Assembly: GCA_958295665.1 (NCBI GenBank)
Contig: OY282560.1
Location: 26,433,653 to 26,497,652 of the forward strand
Direction of reading: 5' to 3'
DNA: 64,000 nucleotides
From: Tipula vernalis
Lineage: Eukaryota; Arthropoda; Insecta; Diptera; Tipulidae
Shown: positions 1 through 10,740 of the stretch, piece after piece
Layout of the letters: each line of letters begins with the position of its first letter
Position numbering within the stretch: position 1 is the first letter of the stretch
The notes under the pieces: model-generated
The model's database searches: none
The model's input: the letters and a program-made list of their open reading frames with translations, nothing else
Told to the model about the DNA's origin: nothing
Translations under genes and position numbers: made by a program

Positions 1-1390
1 GTTCTCAAGAAAATCCGGTGATCTCCACTGATCTCTCGAAAGTCGCATCATCGAATATAATTTAGTGAAATTGAATTCAGACATCAGTCTATCATTAACC
101 ATATCAATTTCTGGTACTAATGACGAGTAATCATTTAAAATTGTTCTATGGCCCACGACTGAACCAAGAATGTTCCACATCCCTATACTCCTTAGTCTTA
201 ACTCAGCAGAACAAGCTGAGGAAAGAATGAAAGAATGTAGCTGTGGAAAGAATAGAATTGATTCCATGGCAAGAAGGGGAGTTGATGCAATAGCTCCTGT
301 AATGGCGCTACAAGCAATAATCTGTAGACCATTAAGTTTAATAATTGTAGCCTTTAATTTAACCAAAGGTCACCAAACCAACGAAGCATAAGATAACATT
401 ATAGATGAAACACAGCATTTTCGCCTACACTACGAAAAGATGCCAGTTGATTTTTGAAGTTTATACCCGAGGGGAAAATTCCAGGAAAGTTTACTTTCCA
501 AGAAGACACCTAAATGCGTAAAGTGGTCGGATCTGGTAATCGACCTCCCGAAAAGAACGGGCACAGTTAGACGATGCCTGGGTAAATATTATCAAATTAG
601 TTTTAGAAGGATTGACGTGTAAATCCTTTCCACCGCACCACCACTCCACAATATATAGTATAAGGCATTCTGCGTTAAGTCGGATAATGACTGACTGCTG
701 ATGTTTCACAAGTAGATCATCAATCACCAAAAGCCATAGCAGGGATGAAAGCACACCTCCCTGAGGAAAACCTTTAGCAACCTTAACCAAAAATGTAGCA
801 TTATCCAAGTCAACCTCAACAATGCGCGATTTGAGTATAGCATCTATCCATTATACAATGGTGGGATCAATACCGACATTGGAGAAGGCGTTAGTAATCG
901 ACGAAAACGATGTACTATCAAAGGCTCCCGCAATGTCTAGGAAAGTAACCACAAGAAACTCTTTATTATTAGGTGATCTTTCGGTTCAAGTTCATGTAGA
1001 GCCGTTTCACGGGACTCACCTACTCTAAAAGCATGTTGCATGTTACTGAATAGAGAATTAGATAAATAATTATCTCTAATAAATCTGTCGACAATCCTCA
1101 CTAATGATTTAAGAAATGTTGAGGACAGACTTATGGGCCAAAATGCTTTGGAATCAGTGTAATCTGATTTGCCAGCCTTCGGTAAAAAAAAAACAACGTT
1201 GTTCTTGTTCCAAACATGAGAAACAATGCTAAAAGCAACGCATGCTTTAAAAAGGTGGAGCAGGTATTCAAAGTCGCTAATTCAAGTCTACAGAGACTAT
1301 TCCTTTCCTCGCAGAAATTTGTCCATGCGAGCTATTAGGAAACAATCCCAATCAGATTTAAGATTAGTATATTTTGCTTTATTCTTCAGT
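1..1390 (-). pseudogene. Reverse transcriptase relic of element A
   Basis: The domain copies element RNA into DNA at a nicked target. Readable blocks in minus-strand order are a fingers motif 'HAFRVGESRETALHEL' (about 1030-980), motif A 'FLDIAGAFDS' (about 950-915), motif B 'FPQGGVLSSLLWLLVIDDLL' and then 'VNPSKTNLIIFT' (808-491), and the thumb 'ACSAITGAIASTP' (about 300-220). These fall in at least three frames, so several indels separate them. The YADD catalytic box expected after motif B is not readable: that stretch gives 'RLNAECLILY'. The family call is firm; non-function is certain from the frameshifts. Confidence 0.85.
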
Positions 1391-1393
1391 TTC

Positions 1394-2250
1394 CTAGTAT
1401 GTCCTTTGTTTTTCAAGAGCAGAGCACCAAAAAATAAGTTCGAAAGAGAATAGATCCCAATTGGTTAAATTGCGATTACGATACGGTTTAAGAGGTGGTC
1501 CTTTAATGTTGATCTTAAAAGAGATGCACCTGTGGTCAGAAGTGAGAATAGCATTTGTCACCCTCCAGTTTAAAATTAAGTCAACAATTGTCAACGAACA
1601 CAGACTTACATATATCAATAACTTCCCGCCACATAGAACTGACAAAAGTTGGCTCAAAACCAATTTCTAGCTATGCTATTTTTATCCATACTCTACTTTA
1701 AGAGTTCAGTAAGTTCCTCCGAAGGGGGAGGATGAGAAGCATCAAATGGAAGATAAACTGAGGCAACGATCAGTTCAGTGCAAGCCTTACCATATTCGAA
1801 AGTGATAAGAACCGCTGAGAGATTAGCCGAAATATATTCGTAAATAAGAAATGCACTGATATTACCAGAAATATAAATGCAAGCTCTAGTTTTATTGACA
1901 GAATTCTTTAAAAAAATTCTCACAAACAGAACCATCGAGAAGATAGAGTTCCTGAATAAAACCTAAATCTGTATGCGATCCAGTAAGCAGCTTCCTTAAT
2001 TCAAATGATGCTGACTTACTGTAGTGCAAGTTATTCTGTTTAATTACAAGCATGGAAGTCATAATAACATACCAGCAACCGAAACGAAAAAAGTAAAGCT
2101 TATGGTCCAAAGATAACCTTAACATATTGTAGACAAAGGCTGGAACCAATAATATACTCATAGGTCTTGAAGTCAACCCTGAGAATAATCGATTGACGAT
2201 TGGCCTCTCGTTTGTACCGGACAACTTTCCAACCCTTGATCGAGATATTT
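1394..2250 (-). pseudogene. AP-like endonuclease relic of element A
   Basis: This is the nicking endonuclease of a non-LTR element. The N-terminal block 'LGFIQELYLLDGSVC' (about 1980-1925) corresponds to the family's 'LIQEPW...G.I.G' motif. The block 'IVASVYLPFDASHPPPSEEL' (about 1775-1700) is the next conserved strand. The C-terminal block 'TSDHRCISFKI' (about 1555-1510) is the SDH catalytic motif, preceded by 'TIVDLILNWRV'. The middle, where the DANSHH-type motif should be, is missing or unreadable. Frames differ between blocks, so this is a dead gene. Confidence 0.75.
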
Positions 2251-2690
2251 GGATTCAACAGACCAATGTTGGTAACCACAACGCTGCGATATCCTCTGCT
2301 GGACCAGCGACCCAAGTGTGTAATGAAATAGGTTTTGGCGGATCACCATCACCAATCGAAAGTCGATAATCTCTCCAGATATCCTTAATGCTGGAAACCT
2401 TATCGCAAAACCACCTATAAGTTTCCTTGTTACTGCTTTTACAGATGAATACACCGCCTGATAAATATCACCTAAGCATGAGTGGTATAAATCCAGAAGA
2501 TTTCGCCGAACTAAGAATACGCTGGCTCAACTCAACAGATTTTGTACCATATTGCTTTTTGGAAAGCGCGATCCCGTTGAAAGCAATAGCAACTTCTTTT
2601 GAAAATACTTGTCCTCTCATTGCCAAACAAAAGTCTCGCTCAAAAATCTCAACCAACCTTTTTGGTCGCAAGACTTAATATAACTTGTTG
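2100..2690 (-). pseudogene. DUF4780-like gag relic of element A
   Basis: The minus strand reads 'NPNISIKGWKVVRYKRE' followed by 'ILRVDFKTYEYI' and a terminal 'VKVIF'. This matches the end of DUF4780 in insect retrotransposon ORF1 proteins, where a tryptophan-containing strand is followed by a glycine/valine-rich strand. The segment around 2671-2468, which includes 'IAFNGIALSKKQYGT', is probably the more N-terminal part of the same ORF1. Frames change at least twice. The domain has no known enzymatic role; in these elements it sits in the gag-like RNA-binding protein. Confidence 0.55.
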
Positions 2691-4418
2691 TCGTAGAACA
2701 TTATAAACTATATTCCTCCGAATGCAATAACATTTTTGTCTACACACCCAAGTAGGACTAAGTTCAAGAGCGGGTTCCTTTCTCTATCCATATTCTACTT
2801 TTTAGACTAAACTCGTTTACACCTTATAAATCTGGTGGTTCTGATTGGATTTTTGCTGCTGAACTGCAGCATGTTCTTATAAGGATCACTTAATAATAAT
2901 GAGCTTCTCGTGCAATACCTGCAAAGTAATGTCTCATATTGTTGAGGCTAATCTTAAAAGTATATCAGTATTTACCCAAGTTGCCAAAAGGTTGCGGTGG
3001 AGGTATGTTTTTCCCTCTGTCGCGGCGCTAGGTTGTTGATGAGTTACTTGTCAAACTACATAATTGTACTTGATGGTCGGACCGCTTTGTTGCTGTAGCG
3101 TTAACAAGTGTGAATAATAAATGATGATACACATATGTTTATTGCCAAATCAATTGTCCCCAGCAACACGTCTAACCTAATTTTGCCAACTTTTATTTTA
3201 GGACAAGTTGATTTATCGCCCAAGCAAAACATTTTCCATTAAAAATTGTTGATATTGAAGAAAATTCTGGTTACACACACACACCTAAAGTGCACACAAG
3301 GTTCTTTTTGTTTATAAAAGAAAAATAATTCATATTTTAATTACACAAATGTACCTCTGCGGTACAAATAAAGAGACTAAACACTTTGATGTACACAAAT
3401 AAATTTTCATTTATGTATTATGTACATATATCATATAGAAAGTAACGAAAAATGCCAAAGAATTTTTCGTTTTATGTTTATTTATATTGTAAAATGTGGT
3501 TTTTACCTGTTTACCTATTTTCATCTGTGTTTACATTTATTTTTTGGTATTGTGGAACAAACGGAAGAAAAACAAACATCAAAATGGTAAAAAAATGTTG
3601 CACAGAAAAGTAAAAAGGATTTCTTAGAATCATTATAGATTAGATAGATACATAAAGGTACGAGTATGTATATAAAACAAACAAAGTGTTCGCATGTAAA
3701 ACGAATACTTCATCATAATGTTGAGCAAGATATCTAGGTGTTCTTAACTTATTTTTTTTTTTTTTTTGAGTAAAATTCAAAAAATTAAGAAAATGAATTT
3801 CCTGTTTAATGTCTTAATAAGTTTTTATGTTTACAGTTAATTTGTGTGTCTGTCTGCCTTGAAAGTCTTATATTAACTCAAAAATGGCTTTCACACGTCT
3901 GCCACTTTAATATTGAAATTATTTTCAAGAGAGTGATAGGTATACACAAGTTATATGATAACCCTTAAACAAGACTTCTTAATGTGCGTGTAGTGTAAAA
4001 CATTTTGTATCATGCAAAAAATTTTATTTACGTGATTAACGCTTGCAGTGAAGACAATTCACTGAACAACGTTCGAATCGAGTTGCCTTGTATCGACATT
4101 TCTCGAAACTAGCTACATTATTTTAAGATTTTCGAGATTATTCCAGTCAAGCTAATTTTGCATTAAGTTGTTCAAAACAATTGCTTGGGTTTGCCATTGC
4201 TTGGGTTGAGCAACTGAATTTGCTATTCTTGAATTTACTTTCAACATGTTTAGTCAAGCATTTATAAAAATGCTTTATTTGGTCTCAAATACTAAATAGT
4301 TTTATTATTTCGCGAAGTACAGCCAAAATTAGAGTCAAAATCTGAAGAAAGAAGAATCAATTCACGTATATAGGTAATAAACAAATCTTCAAATAATTTT
4401 GCAAACTAAGAGAATCCT
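2691..4418. other. AT-rich interval without a recognisable gene
   Basis: No coding motif was found on either strand. Visible features are a short CA run near 3273-3284 and a T run of about 16 at 3752-3767. The sequence separates relic A from element B and looks like ordinary fly non-coding DNA. Confidence 0.6.
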
Positions 4419-4429
4419 CTGAGCCACAG
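4419..4429. repeat. Left target-site duplication of element B
   Basis: CTGAGCCACAG lies directly beside the T run that is element B's minus-strand poly(A) tail. CTGAACCACAG at 9440-9450 matches 10 of 11 bases. Paired placement exactly outside both element ends supports a target-site duplication. Confidence 0.7.
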
Positions 4430-4449
4430 TTTTTTTTTTTTTTTTTTTA

Positions 4450-5320
4450 ATGAAAGAGGTGGGTTGGTAAGAGGAACCCTGTGCACTTCGACCAGCAAGA
4501 TCTATTGTGCATCCCCGTGTGAGAGTAGAGAAATCAATCTATGTGAAATGTAGGTCCAGGTCCTTGATAAACGTCACAAGGTCATACACATCCACAGGGT
4601 CGGCGTGAGGCCACTGAACAGAGTAAGCATTGAGTGTTTTAATTCTTCTAAGAGCGATCGCACTGCAATCGAACATTAAGTGTTCGGATGTTTCTCTTCC
4701 CAGATTACAGAACCTGCAGTTCTCTGATGGGGTTTTCCCCATTTTGAATAGATGTTAGTTAAAGGGACCATGTCCGGTCAAGTACCATATGAGGGATTTC
4801 AGAGATGATCAATCCATTCTGATTATATTCTGTAAGTGTGTAATCTTGTAATTTAGGAGCTTCTTTGTCTGTCTCATTCCCCGAGATGACTCCCAGAGTG
4901 GAGCAGAATATCTCTGCTCCCAGAAGAGAACTCTCCTCGCTACATGGCCTTTGGAATAGGCAACGCTAGGCTCAGGCCCGTAGAAGATGCCACCCGCACC
5001 CTCTTTTGCAGGGGTGTCTGCGGCCTCATTTCCTGGTATATTAGAGTGGCTGGGGAACCACAAGAGGGTAACCTTGTTGTTCCTACCCAGCCTTCTAAGG
5101 TTGCTGTAGCAGCTCCATGTCAGCTTAGAGCTGAACACCGGAGCTGCCCAGGGCTAATAAAACATCCTGGCTATCCGAGATTATGTAGATATCCGTTCTT
5201 ATATACTTCTTTTTGAGGCACTGAAGCACGCTAGTCTCGATGGCCACGGTTTCTGCCTGGAAAACCGTAGGGGTCTTTCCCAACGGTAAACAGAGCCTGA
5301 AGCCGGGCCCCACAACCCCC
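4450..5320 (-). pseudogene. RNase H and C-terminal Cys/His cluster of element B
   Basis: RNase H removes the RNA strand during cDNA synthesis. Minus-strand blocks are 'TVFQAETVAIETSVLQC' and 'IISDSQDVLLALGS' (5313-5125), then 'VTLLWFPSHSNIPGNEAAD' (about 5080-5020) with the histidine-containing motif. A zinc-binding-like cluster follows, 'CRFCNLGRETSEHLMFDC' (4742-4539), which is the usual end of ORF2 in this group. The two halves of RNase H are in different frames near 5130. About 110 bp of 3' UTR separates the cluster from the poly(A). Confidence 0.88.
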
Positions 5321-6480
5321 GCAACCGTGCCCTCCTTTGTTTTTGATCCGTCGGTACACCGATGCGTGCTGTGGTAAGGAGGAAATGATGTTCCCCACCA
5401 TGTCCCTTTCGGGTATCCGGATCGTGAAGTTCCTTCGGCAGTCAGTAGCCTTTACCATCATATCTGATAGCTGGGCAATATCGTCTGCCAAGTTTAGTTT
5501 ATCCAGGATGCTATTGTGTACCGAACTAGTCAGTCTAACCTGACTTGTTACCTTCAATTTTATGGCTCTCAAACCGGCCACACTTTTGACATGTATGTGG
5601 AGTGGTGAGAATCCCAGCAGTCTTTCAAGGGCAGCAGTAGGGCAGGTCCTAATTGCTCCCGTTGCGCCCAAACATATTAATCTTTGAATTTTGTCCCAAG
5701 CTGAACGAGCATTAATTTGCTCCGCCTTTGGCCACCATAAGATATCATTGGTCTTATGATGATTTGGTAAAGCCAGATTATCATTTGTTGGTTTAGGCCC
5801 AATGTTTTACCAAACATACGTTGGCACCCAAATTATGCTTTGTTTGCCTTATTTGCGATGTGTTTCAAGTGGGGGTTCCAGGTTAATTTTTGGTCAAAAA
5901 TGATCCCCAGATATTTAACCTCAGACATCATCTTGAGTATTTCCCCGTTCATAGTTATTGGAGGAAAGGAAATTCTTATCTGATTTGTAAAAAGAGTACA
6001 TGTTATTTTATTGGGATTGACGCTAAGGCCCACTTCAACACACCACTCGTTTAATAATCTTAGAGCATATTGCATACGCTCAGCTATATTATGCTTTCAA
6101 ATTTGCCCCCATAGGCCCAGCATAGGCAATGATTGATATTCGAGTGTTCCTCAAAATAAAGAGCAAGTGATCCATTACCAAGAGCCACAGTAACGGCGAA
6201 ATTACTTCGCCCTGAGGGCAGCCCTTGGTAGGTGCAATTGAGATGCTTGCTTCCTCTTAATTCATGCAGGGCTGTCTCCGTGGATTTGCCCACCTGTTAA
6301 GCATGTTGGCTACGATTTAGAGGACATCTTTGGATTGTATTGAGTCTGGTATACAGGCCCAATATTTTTTCCATGATTTTAAGTATAAATGATTTAAGGC
6401 TAATAGGTCTGTAGGACCTAATGTCCTCGGATGATTTATTCCCATTTTCTGGTATGAATATGACTCTTACTTCCCTCCAG
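5321..6480 (-). pseudogene. Reverse transcriptase palm and thumb of element B
   Basis: The thumb is intact in frame: 'MGATGAIRTCPTAALERLLG' at 5671-5612. The block 'LSVNPNKITCTLFT' with 'VKYLGIIFDQKLTW' covers 6075-5833. Motif B is shifted out of frame at 6293-6084, where the expected QGG..SPLLW region reads 'YQGLPSGRSNFAV'. The catalytic YADD box reads 'AYAGPMG' in its own frame near 6130-6105, so the aspartates are lost. Further upstream, around 6480-6300, the fingers region can only be followed in fragments. Confidence 0.85.
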
Positions 6481-6526
6481 CATCTGGGGATGTATTCCAG
6501 ACTAAAGCTGGCTCTATATAATTTGA

Positions 6527-7345
6527 TTAGGTGGGGCTCCAGTACATTAAGGCCGCGTTGAAGAAAAATAGGATAGATTCCATCCCCTCCTGGAGACTTA
6601 AAGGTACCAAATGAATTGATAGCCCAGCGGTGAAGATTTCCATGGCTCGCTTGTAGGCCCCCCTTGGGACTAGATATGGATGCACCACGCGCATATCAGG
6701 GTCCTCCCGACCCACACTGATTGTGCACTCCCGAAAGTGTCCCTTCACCAGACATTCAAGAGTCTCTTCCCTTGATGTGGTTAAGGTCCTGTCCAGCCTT
6801 CTTACTGAGCCCAGAGGGTTTTTATGGTGTAATGCGAGGGCTTTTTGGAGTCGGCAAGTTGCCGGAATCTCGTCTAACTTCCCGCAAAAAGTTCTCCAGC
6901 TCTCTCTTTTGCTCTTCCTCAGAGTCTCATTATACTGGGTGCGGGCACTTCGATACGCTGCCCAGTCATCTGTTATTTTTGCTCTGTTAAAGAGCTTACG
7001 CAATGGTTTTCTTTTAGTCTCCATGGCGGAGGTCCACCAAGGAACATCCTCAGGAGAACTTGAGTAATAGGCATCAATTATTACCCTGGTGAGATTATCA
7101 GCAACTCTATCAAGCTCTGCTACAGAGCCGATAGAGTTCTGTAAACCCACTACATTGTCTTGTAGTTTATTGGTAAAGACAGCCCAGTCCGTACCTTTAG
7201 GTATTCTTACCGTAGTTTCTGTTATTTGTGGGGTTCTAAGATCAAATCTTATATACCTATGATCCGACAAAGATGCCTCCTCCGATACATGCCAATTCTG
7301 GACTGTGCTGGAGGTACCCATGTCAGACATAGTAAGGTCCAGCAC
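6527..7345 (-). pseudogene. Endonuclease C-terminus and endonuclease-RT linker of element B
   Basis: A 272-codon open stretch, the longest undamaged part of B. Residues 1-37 end the endonuclease, with catalytic 'LSDHRYIRFDL'. The rest is the linker region typical of LOA/I elements, with 'VPWWTSAMETKRKPLRKLFN' and 'SKRESWRTFCGKLDEIPA'. The last ~40 residues, from 'MEIFTAGLSIHLVP', are a frameshifted reading of the start of RT. The same linker motif appears in element C at 20276-20476. The first methionine is simply the first in the open stretch and not a real start. Confidence 0.85.
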
Positions 7346-7914
7346 CTCCCTTCAAATGCCATTCACAAAGGTCGGCTCGTTCCCTGTATTATTTATAGCA
7401 GTATTATTTGATGAACAGTATTCACAAAGTTGCTCACCTCTTGTATTGGTGTTGGTGCTACCCGAGACTATGTGGTGTGAATTAGCATCACAACCAATGA
7501 TGAACTTCTGCCCATGAGCTGTACAATAATTGATAAAGCTCTGTACTTCTTCCGGAGGTGGGTCGCTACCGTCCCCGGGAAAATAGGCTGATGCCATATT
7601 AATTGTGACCATGCCTCCTCTGGATAGAGGTATCTCTAATGAGACTGCAGTTATGTCTCTGGAAATAAATTGGTTAATTGAGAAGATATTGTACGACGAA
7701 AGACAGAGAATCGCTGTCCTCGTCTTTCTACTTCTGTGTTGTAAATTAGCTTACCTGTCTTACTTGCCAAACCTTTAATTCTTCCATTGTTGGTCCATGG
7801 CTCTTGGATAAGCGCTATGTCCCAGTTGTTTGTGTTGAAGAGGCGACTCAGCATAGATGTGGCGCCCTTGGATCTATGTAGGTTGATTTGTACGCATCTT
7901 ACAGACGCGTGCAA
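7300..7914 (-). pseudogene. AP-like endonuclease N-terminus of element B
   Basis: Two blocks in adjacent frames. 'VRCVQINLHRSKGATSML' with 'WDIALIQEPWTNNGRIKG' (7914-7651) is the N-terminal catalytic part with conserved asparagine and glutamate. 'INMASAYFPGDGSDPPPEEV', 'IIGCDANSHH' and 'STNTNTRGEQL' (7612-7352) are the central strands. A frameshift lies between them near 7640, and another before the SDH block at about 7345. The order and spacing are those of a normal non-LTR endonuclease. Confidence 0.88.
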
Positions 7915-7920
7915 AGATCT

Positions 7921-8940
7921 TTATGTTTTCGAGCCCTCCAATGAGCCGCCCTGTGTGCTGTTACTACTAGCACGTGGTTTGGTGGAACTCTGTGAGTTCA
8001 ACCCATGTTTTTTATCAAACTTGTTCCCTTTTCCAGGTCTGCGTCCTCCACGTGCAGTGCCTGAGGTTCCTGGCTTGTTCGGGTGATCTTTGCTCCCGGG
8101 ATCTTTCTGGTTGGGGTAACCAGCCGCTCTTTCCACGGAGCGATTTAGCCCTGCTTTACCTGTTGATGGTGCCTGTGTTCTCTTAGCCCTGTTACTCCTC
8201 TCACCATCCTTTTTGCGGCGAAAGTACACGGCTCCAAACAGCCAGTTAACTTTATAGTTGGAGGCCTTTAAAATCTCCGCCGTCTCATGCGACATCGACA
8301 AGGGTAGTTGGAGGAGATCATTCTCTCTGTCTTTCCTTGCAAGAATTTTCCACTCCGCGTTCGTGAGATCCTTATTCTAGACTCCCAAGCGGCGAAGTAT
8401 CTTCTCGTTTGCCTCGTTTTTGCAACGAGGGAGATATACATACGAATAATATTTTGGGGTGCGGTAATTCGTCCTCCCCGACTGCTCTCAGGTTGGCGTT
8501 TTCCCACGGTTTTAGGGTCGGCAGAGTGGCAGTAAGCGACTCCGCCGTGTCCTTGTCAGCACAGTTGACGGTCAACCATCCATTCCTCGTGCGGCATCCT
8601 AAAAATATCGGGCTAATCACGTCCATTGGTAGTTCAGCCACTGCATCCATGATGCTATCTTGTACAGCCAGGATATGGCTGATACCTAGTTTGACTTCTG
8701 GGAAGCCTTGGTCGGTTATTTCCAACCTGATAGCCTTTACTGCGTCCTTGTAGGCTAGCTTCACCTCGTCCGAGCTGCCACCATCTGTTCCAAGTCCTCG
8801 AGGCTGCTTTTAATTTCGGCGGTTGTAGACACTGATGCGGTGTCCGAGAAAGATAGCACTTGTGCGCCTTGTACTCGGTCACCGATAATGGTATCCGCGC
8901 TTGAGTGTTCACTGCTATCATCAGATAAAGTGGTTTCCAT
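7921..8940 (-). pseudogene. ORF1 (gag-like, DUF4780) of element B
   Basis: ORF1 encodes the RNA-binding protein of the element. I place the start at 8940, where the frame begins METTLSDDSSEHSSAD, an acidic/serine-rich N-terminus. A one-base-type frameshift near 8770 moves into the DUF4780 block (8764-8372). That block contains 'PIFLGCRTRNGWLTVNC' and 'LKPWENANLRAVGEDELPHP'. A second frameshift at about 8370-8300 leads to 'EILKASNYKVNWLFGAVYF' and a basic, Ser/Gly/Pro/Lys-rich C-terminus that ends near 7921, just before the endonuclease. No CCHC knuckles are visible. Expected length is roughly 330 residues. Confidence 0.8.
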
Positions 8941-9439
8941 ATTAAAATTCTCAGAGGTAGGTCCTTGTTGGACCTTGTTATCTCTGAGATTTTTTTATTT
9001 CTGATATCCATGCAGTTTCGGATTTGTTGAGAGGAAAAGAAGTACACCACAGCAGCGCCTCTTACTGTGGTAAGGCTAATTGAAACCGGAGGTCACCAAG
9101 TATCCGGAGTTCCGTGATAGAGACCAAATAACCCATGGCCATTCAGCCCTCGGCGCACGTGTCTCACCTTGGATTCGGGGGTTTTTTATCAAGGTTAATC
9201 CTTCCTTTAGCGTGGTACTTTAGGCTGTCATTCGGTAAACAAACAATCAGTTACCAGTGGTCACCACGGGGAGGTAGCACGTACACTTGCGAACCTCGAT
9301 TAGCTTACCCCTCACGCGGTCGTGAGCCCCAGACAGGACTGCTTAAAACAGGACTGCTGGAGCTCACTCTACTGAAGGTTACGAAACTGGTGATTACTAC
9401 ACAGCTTTGTTCTTCCCTTCACCAGACGCCCAGACCACC
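8941..9439 (-). other. 5' UTR / internal promoter region of element B
   Basis: This is the 500 bp between the ORF1 start and the 5' end set by the target-site duplication. A stretch at about 9030-9190 is recognisably shared with plus-strand element C (18955-19070), including the core AGAGGCGCTGCTGTGGTG. C lacks about 70 bp of it. Non-LTR elements of this group usually have a TATA-less internal promoter here; that function is inferred. Confidence 0.65.
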
Positions 9440-9450
9440 CTGAACCACAG
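9440..9450. repeat. Right target-site duplication of element B
   Basis: CTGAACCACAG, one mismatch from CTGAGCCACAG at 4419-4429. It marks the 5' end of element B. Confidence 0.65.
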
Positions 9451-9551
9451 TGGTCAGAATTATGTTTCTTATACATCAAATATTGAGCATATTTTGCTGT
9501 ACCATTTTAGGCATTTTTACAGCCACCTCTCAAGGATTGTTTCATCTTCTT

Positions 9552-9950
9552 TTACTTTCTTTTACTATATTAAAATAAAGTATAGTAATCATGAAATTTT
9601 TGGACCTTGAGATTTTTAGAGATTTATATGTTTTGAGGTCCCCTGAGTCCGAAAAAGTGGTTTTCGATATGGTGTCTGTCTGTCAGTCTGTGTCCTCTCT
9701 ACAGCCCAGATCGTTTAACCAATCGAACTAAAACTTTAGATTTAAGCTTTTTTGATAAATTTGGTGGTCCCAGGCAGTGAATTTAACTCCAAATCGGCTA
9801 ACCGGAAATGGCCACTACCTTGGTCCAGAAAATTTATTTTGCAAATAGTATCTTAAAAAGTATTAGGTTTCCAAACATTATAAAAAAAATAAAAATTCTC
9901 AAGATCCTCTGTTCGTAAAAGAAAGTCATGTGTTGGCCACACCTCCATTT
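9552..9950 (+). mobile_element. Helentron-like non-autonomous element, copy 1 (short GTCT tract)
   Basis: Complete copy. The 5' subterminal repeat ACTTTCTTTTAC is at 9554-9565 and its exact complement GTAAAAGAAAGT is at 9915-9926. The 3' hairpin GTGTTGGCCACAC is at 9930-9942, followed by ACCTC. Block A (TTGAGGTCCCCTGAGTCCGA) and block B (CAAATCGGCTAACCGGAA) flank a GTCT/GTCA tract of only about 20 bp (9672-9692). Subterminal inverted repeats, a 3' hairpin and a GTCY seed fit DINE-1/mini-me-type elements, which are mobilised by Helentron rolling-circle proteins. It has no coding capacity. Copies 2-6 lie at 24362, 30743, 32389, 47648 and 49253. Confidence 0.88.
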
Positions 9951-10029
9951 TATTTATGTACGCAGTTTGCTATTCCTACCAATTTTATTTAGTTTGCTGT
10001 TCTTTCGGTAATTACTGAAAACCTTGCTT

Positions 10030-10740
10030 TGTTTCTGTTTTTTCAAAGGTTTCTCTTTTGGACTTCTGTATATTGTCGTTTTCTGGAAACGCTTCCAGAT
10101 TGTTTAGTGTGCGATATAATCTGTGATGAGCTCTATTCAAAAAAAATGTTTCTAAACCACGGTAACATTTTATACGTCGGGTTATTTCAGCATTCTCATG
10201 TTAAGCGAAAAATACATTTCTTGCGCAGTTTCATTTCCAATTGCTTTCTTTTTGTTCATAACATATGTTTACGCTTTACGCCATGTTACGCATTTTTCGA
10301 GTTGCATACCTAAATATTTTAAATCCTCAGTTCTGGTTATTCATTTATATTGGTGGAAATGTGCCCCTTCGTATTTTAAAGTTTTTGAATTGTAATTCAA
10401 TATGCCAAGTTTGTCCTAAGTCCAGGACTTTCGGAATTATTTGAACTATATTCTGTGAACTTCTTCTATTGTTCAGTGTTCTGGTTTAAAACCGAACTGA
10501 TAGTCCGGAATCAGCCTTAAATAAGTAAAGGTTAGAGAGCCAAATTACGTGGTTTCGATCATGCGTATTCTCAAAATATTTATTTGCTTGAAACTCTTTA
10601 AATACATACCTTAGGAATATACAAATACGACAGCAAGACAAATTCGGCAGTGATTTATCCGTCCACACAAAAAAGTTGTATGGAAGGCTGTGTTTTAAAC
10701 AGTAAAAGACTCGTTGAGCTTTCGTTTGCGGCAAGTAATT
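10030..10740 (-). mobile_element. Jockey-type non-LTR reverse transcriptase relic
   Basis: On the minus strand, 'IPDYQFGFKPEH' followed after a stop by 'TIEEVHRI' (about 10510-10460) matches the first RT block of Jockey elements. 'EDLKYLGMQLEKCVTW' (about 10335-10280) matches the post-palm block. The distance between them is far too short for an intact palm, so about 500 bp including the YADD motif is deleted. Stops occur in all frames. Neither end of the element is recognisable. Clade assignment rests on these two motifs. Confidence 0.7.

Larger units (their letters stand above)
1..2690 (-). mobile_element. Non-LTR retrotransposon relic A (LOA/I-like), 3' end outside window
   Basis: Read on the minus strand from right to left, this segment has the order of a LOA/I-type non-LTR element: a DUF4780-like gag (about 2690-2100), an endonuclease (about 2250-1394) and a reverse transcriptase (about 1390-1). 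The RT thumb is still readable at 40-480, with 'KLNGLQIIACSAITGA', so the RNase H and 3' tail would lie left of position 1. Frames change many times and stops are common, so nothing here can be translated as a unit. Domain order matches element B at 4430-9439, but the residues differ enough that A looks like an older or different family. Clade assignment is inferred from domain order and motifs. Confidence 0.85.
4430..9439 (-). mobile_element. Near full-length non-LTR retrotransposon B (LOA/I-like, with RNase H)
   Basis: A minus-strand element of about 5.0 kb. Its 3' end is the T run 4430-4448, i.e. a poly(A) tail on the coding strand. Its 5' end is placed at 9439 by the duplication pair 4419-4429 and 9440-9450. 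Order 5' to 3' is: 5' UTR, DUF4780-containing ORF1, endonuclease, linker, reverse transcriptase, RNase H and a terminal Cys/His cluster. An RNase H plus this tail is typical of LOA/I/Bilbo-type elements. Frameshifts occur in ORF1, at the endonuclease/linker boundary, in the RT palm and in RNase H, so it is inactive. It is better preserved than elements A and C, and its 5' UTR matches C's. Confidence 0.9.

Noticed and set aside
6721..7067. Plus-strand open frames across the element B linker
   Set aside because: They are antisense to the minus-strand endonuclease/linker reading, which has clear family motifs.
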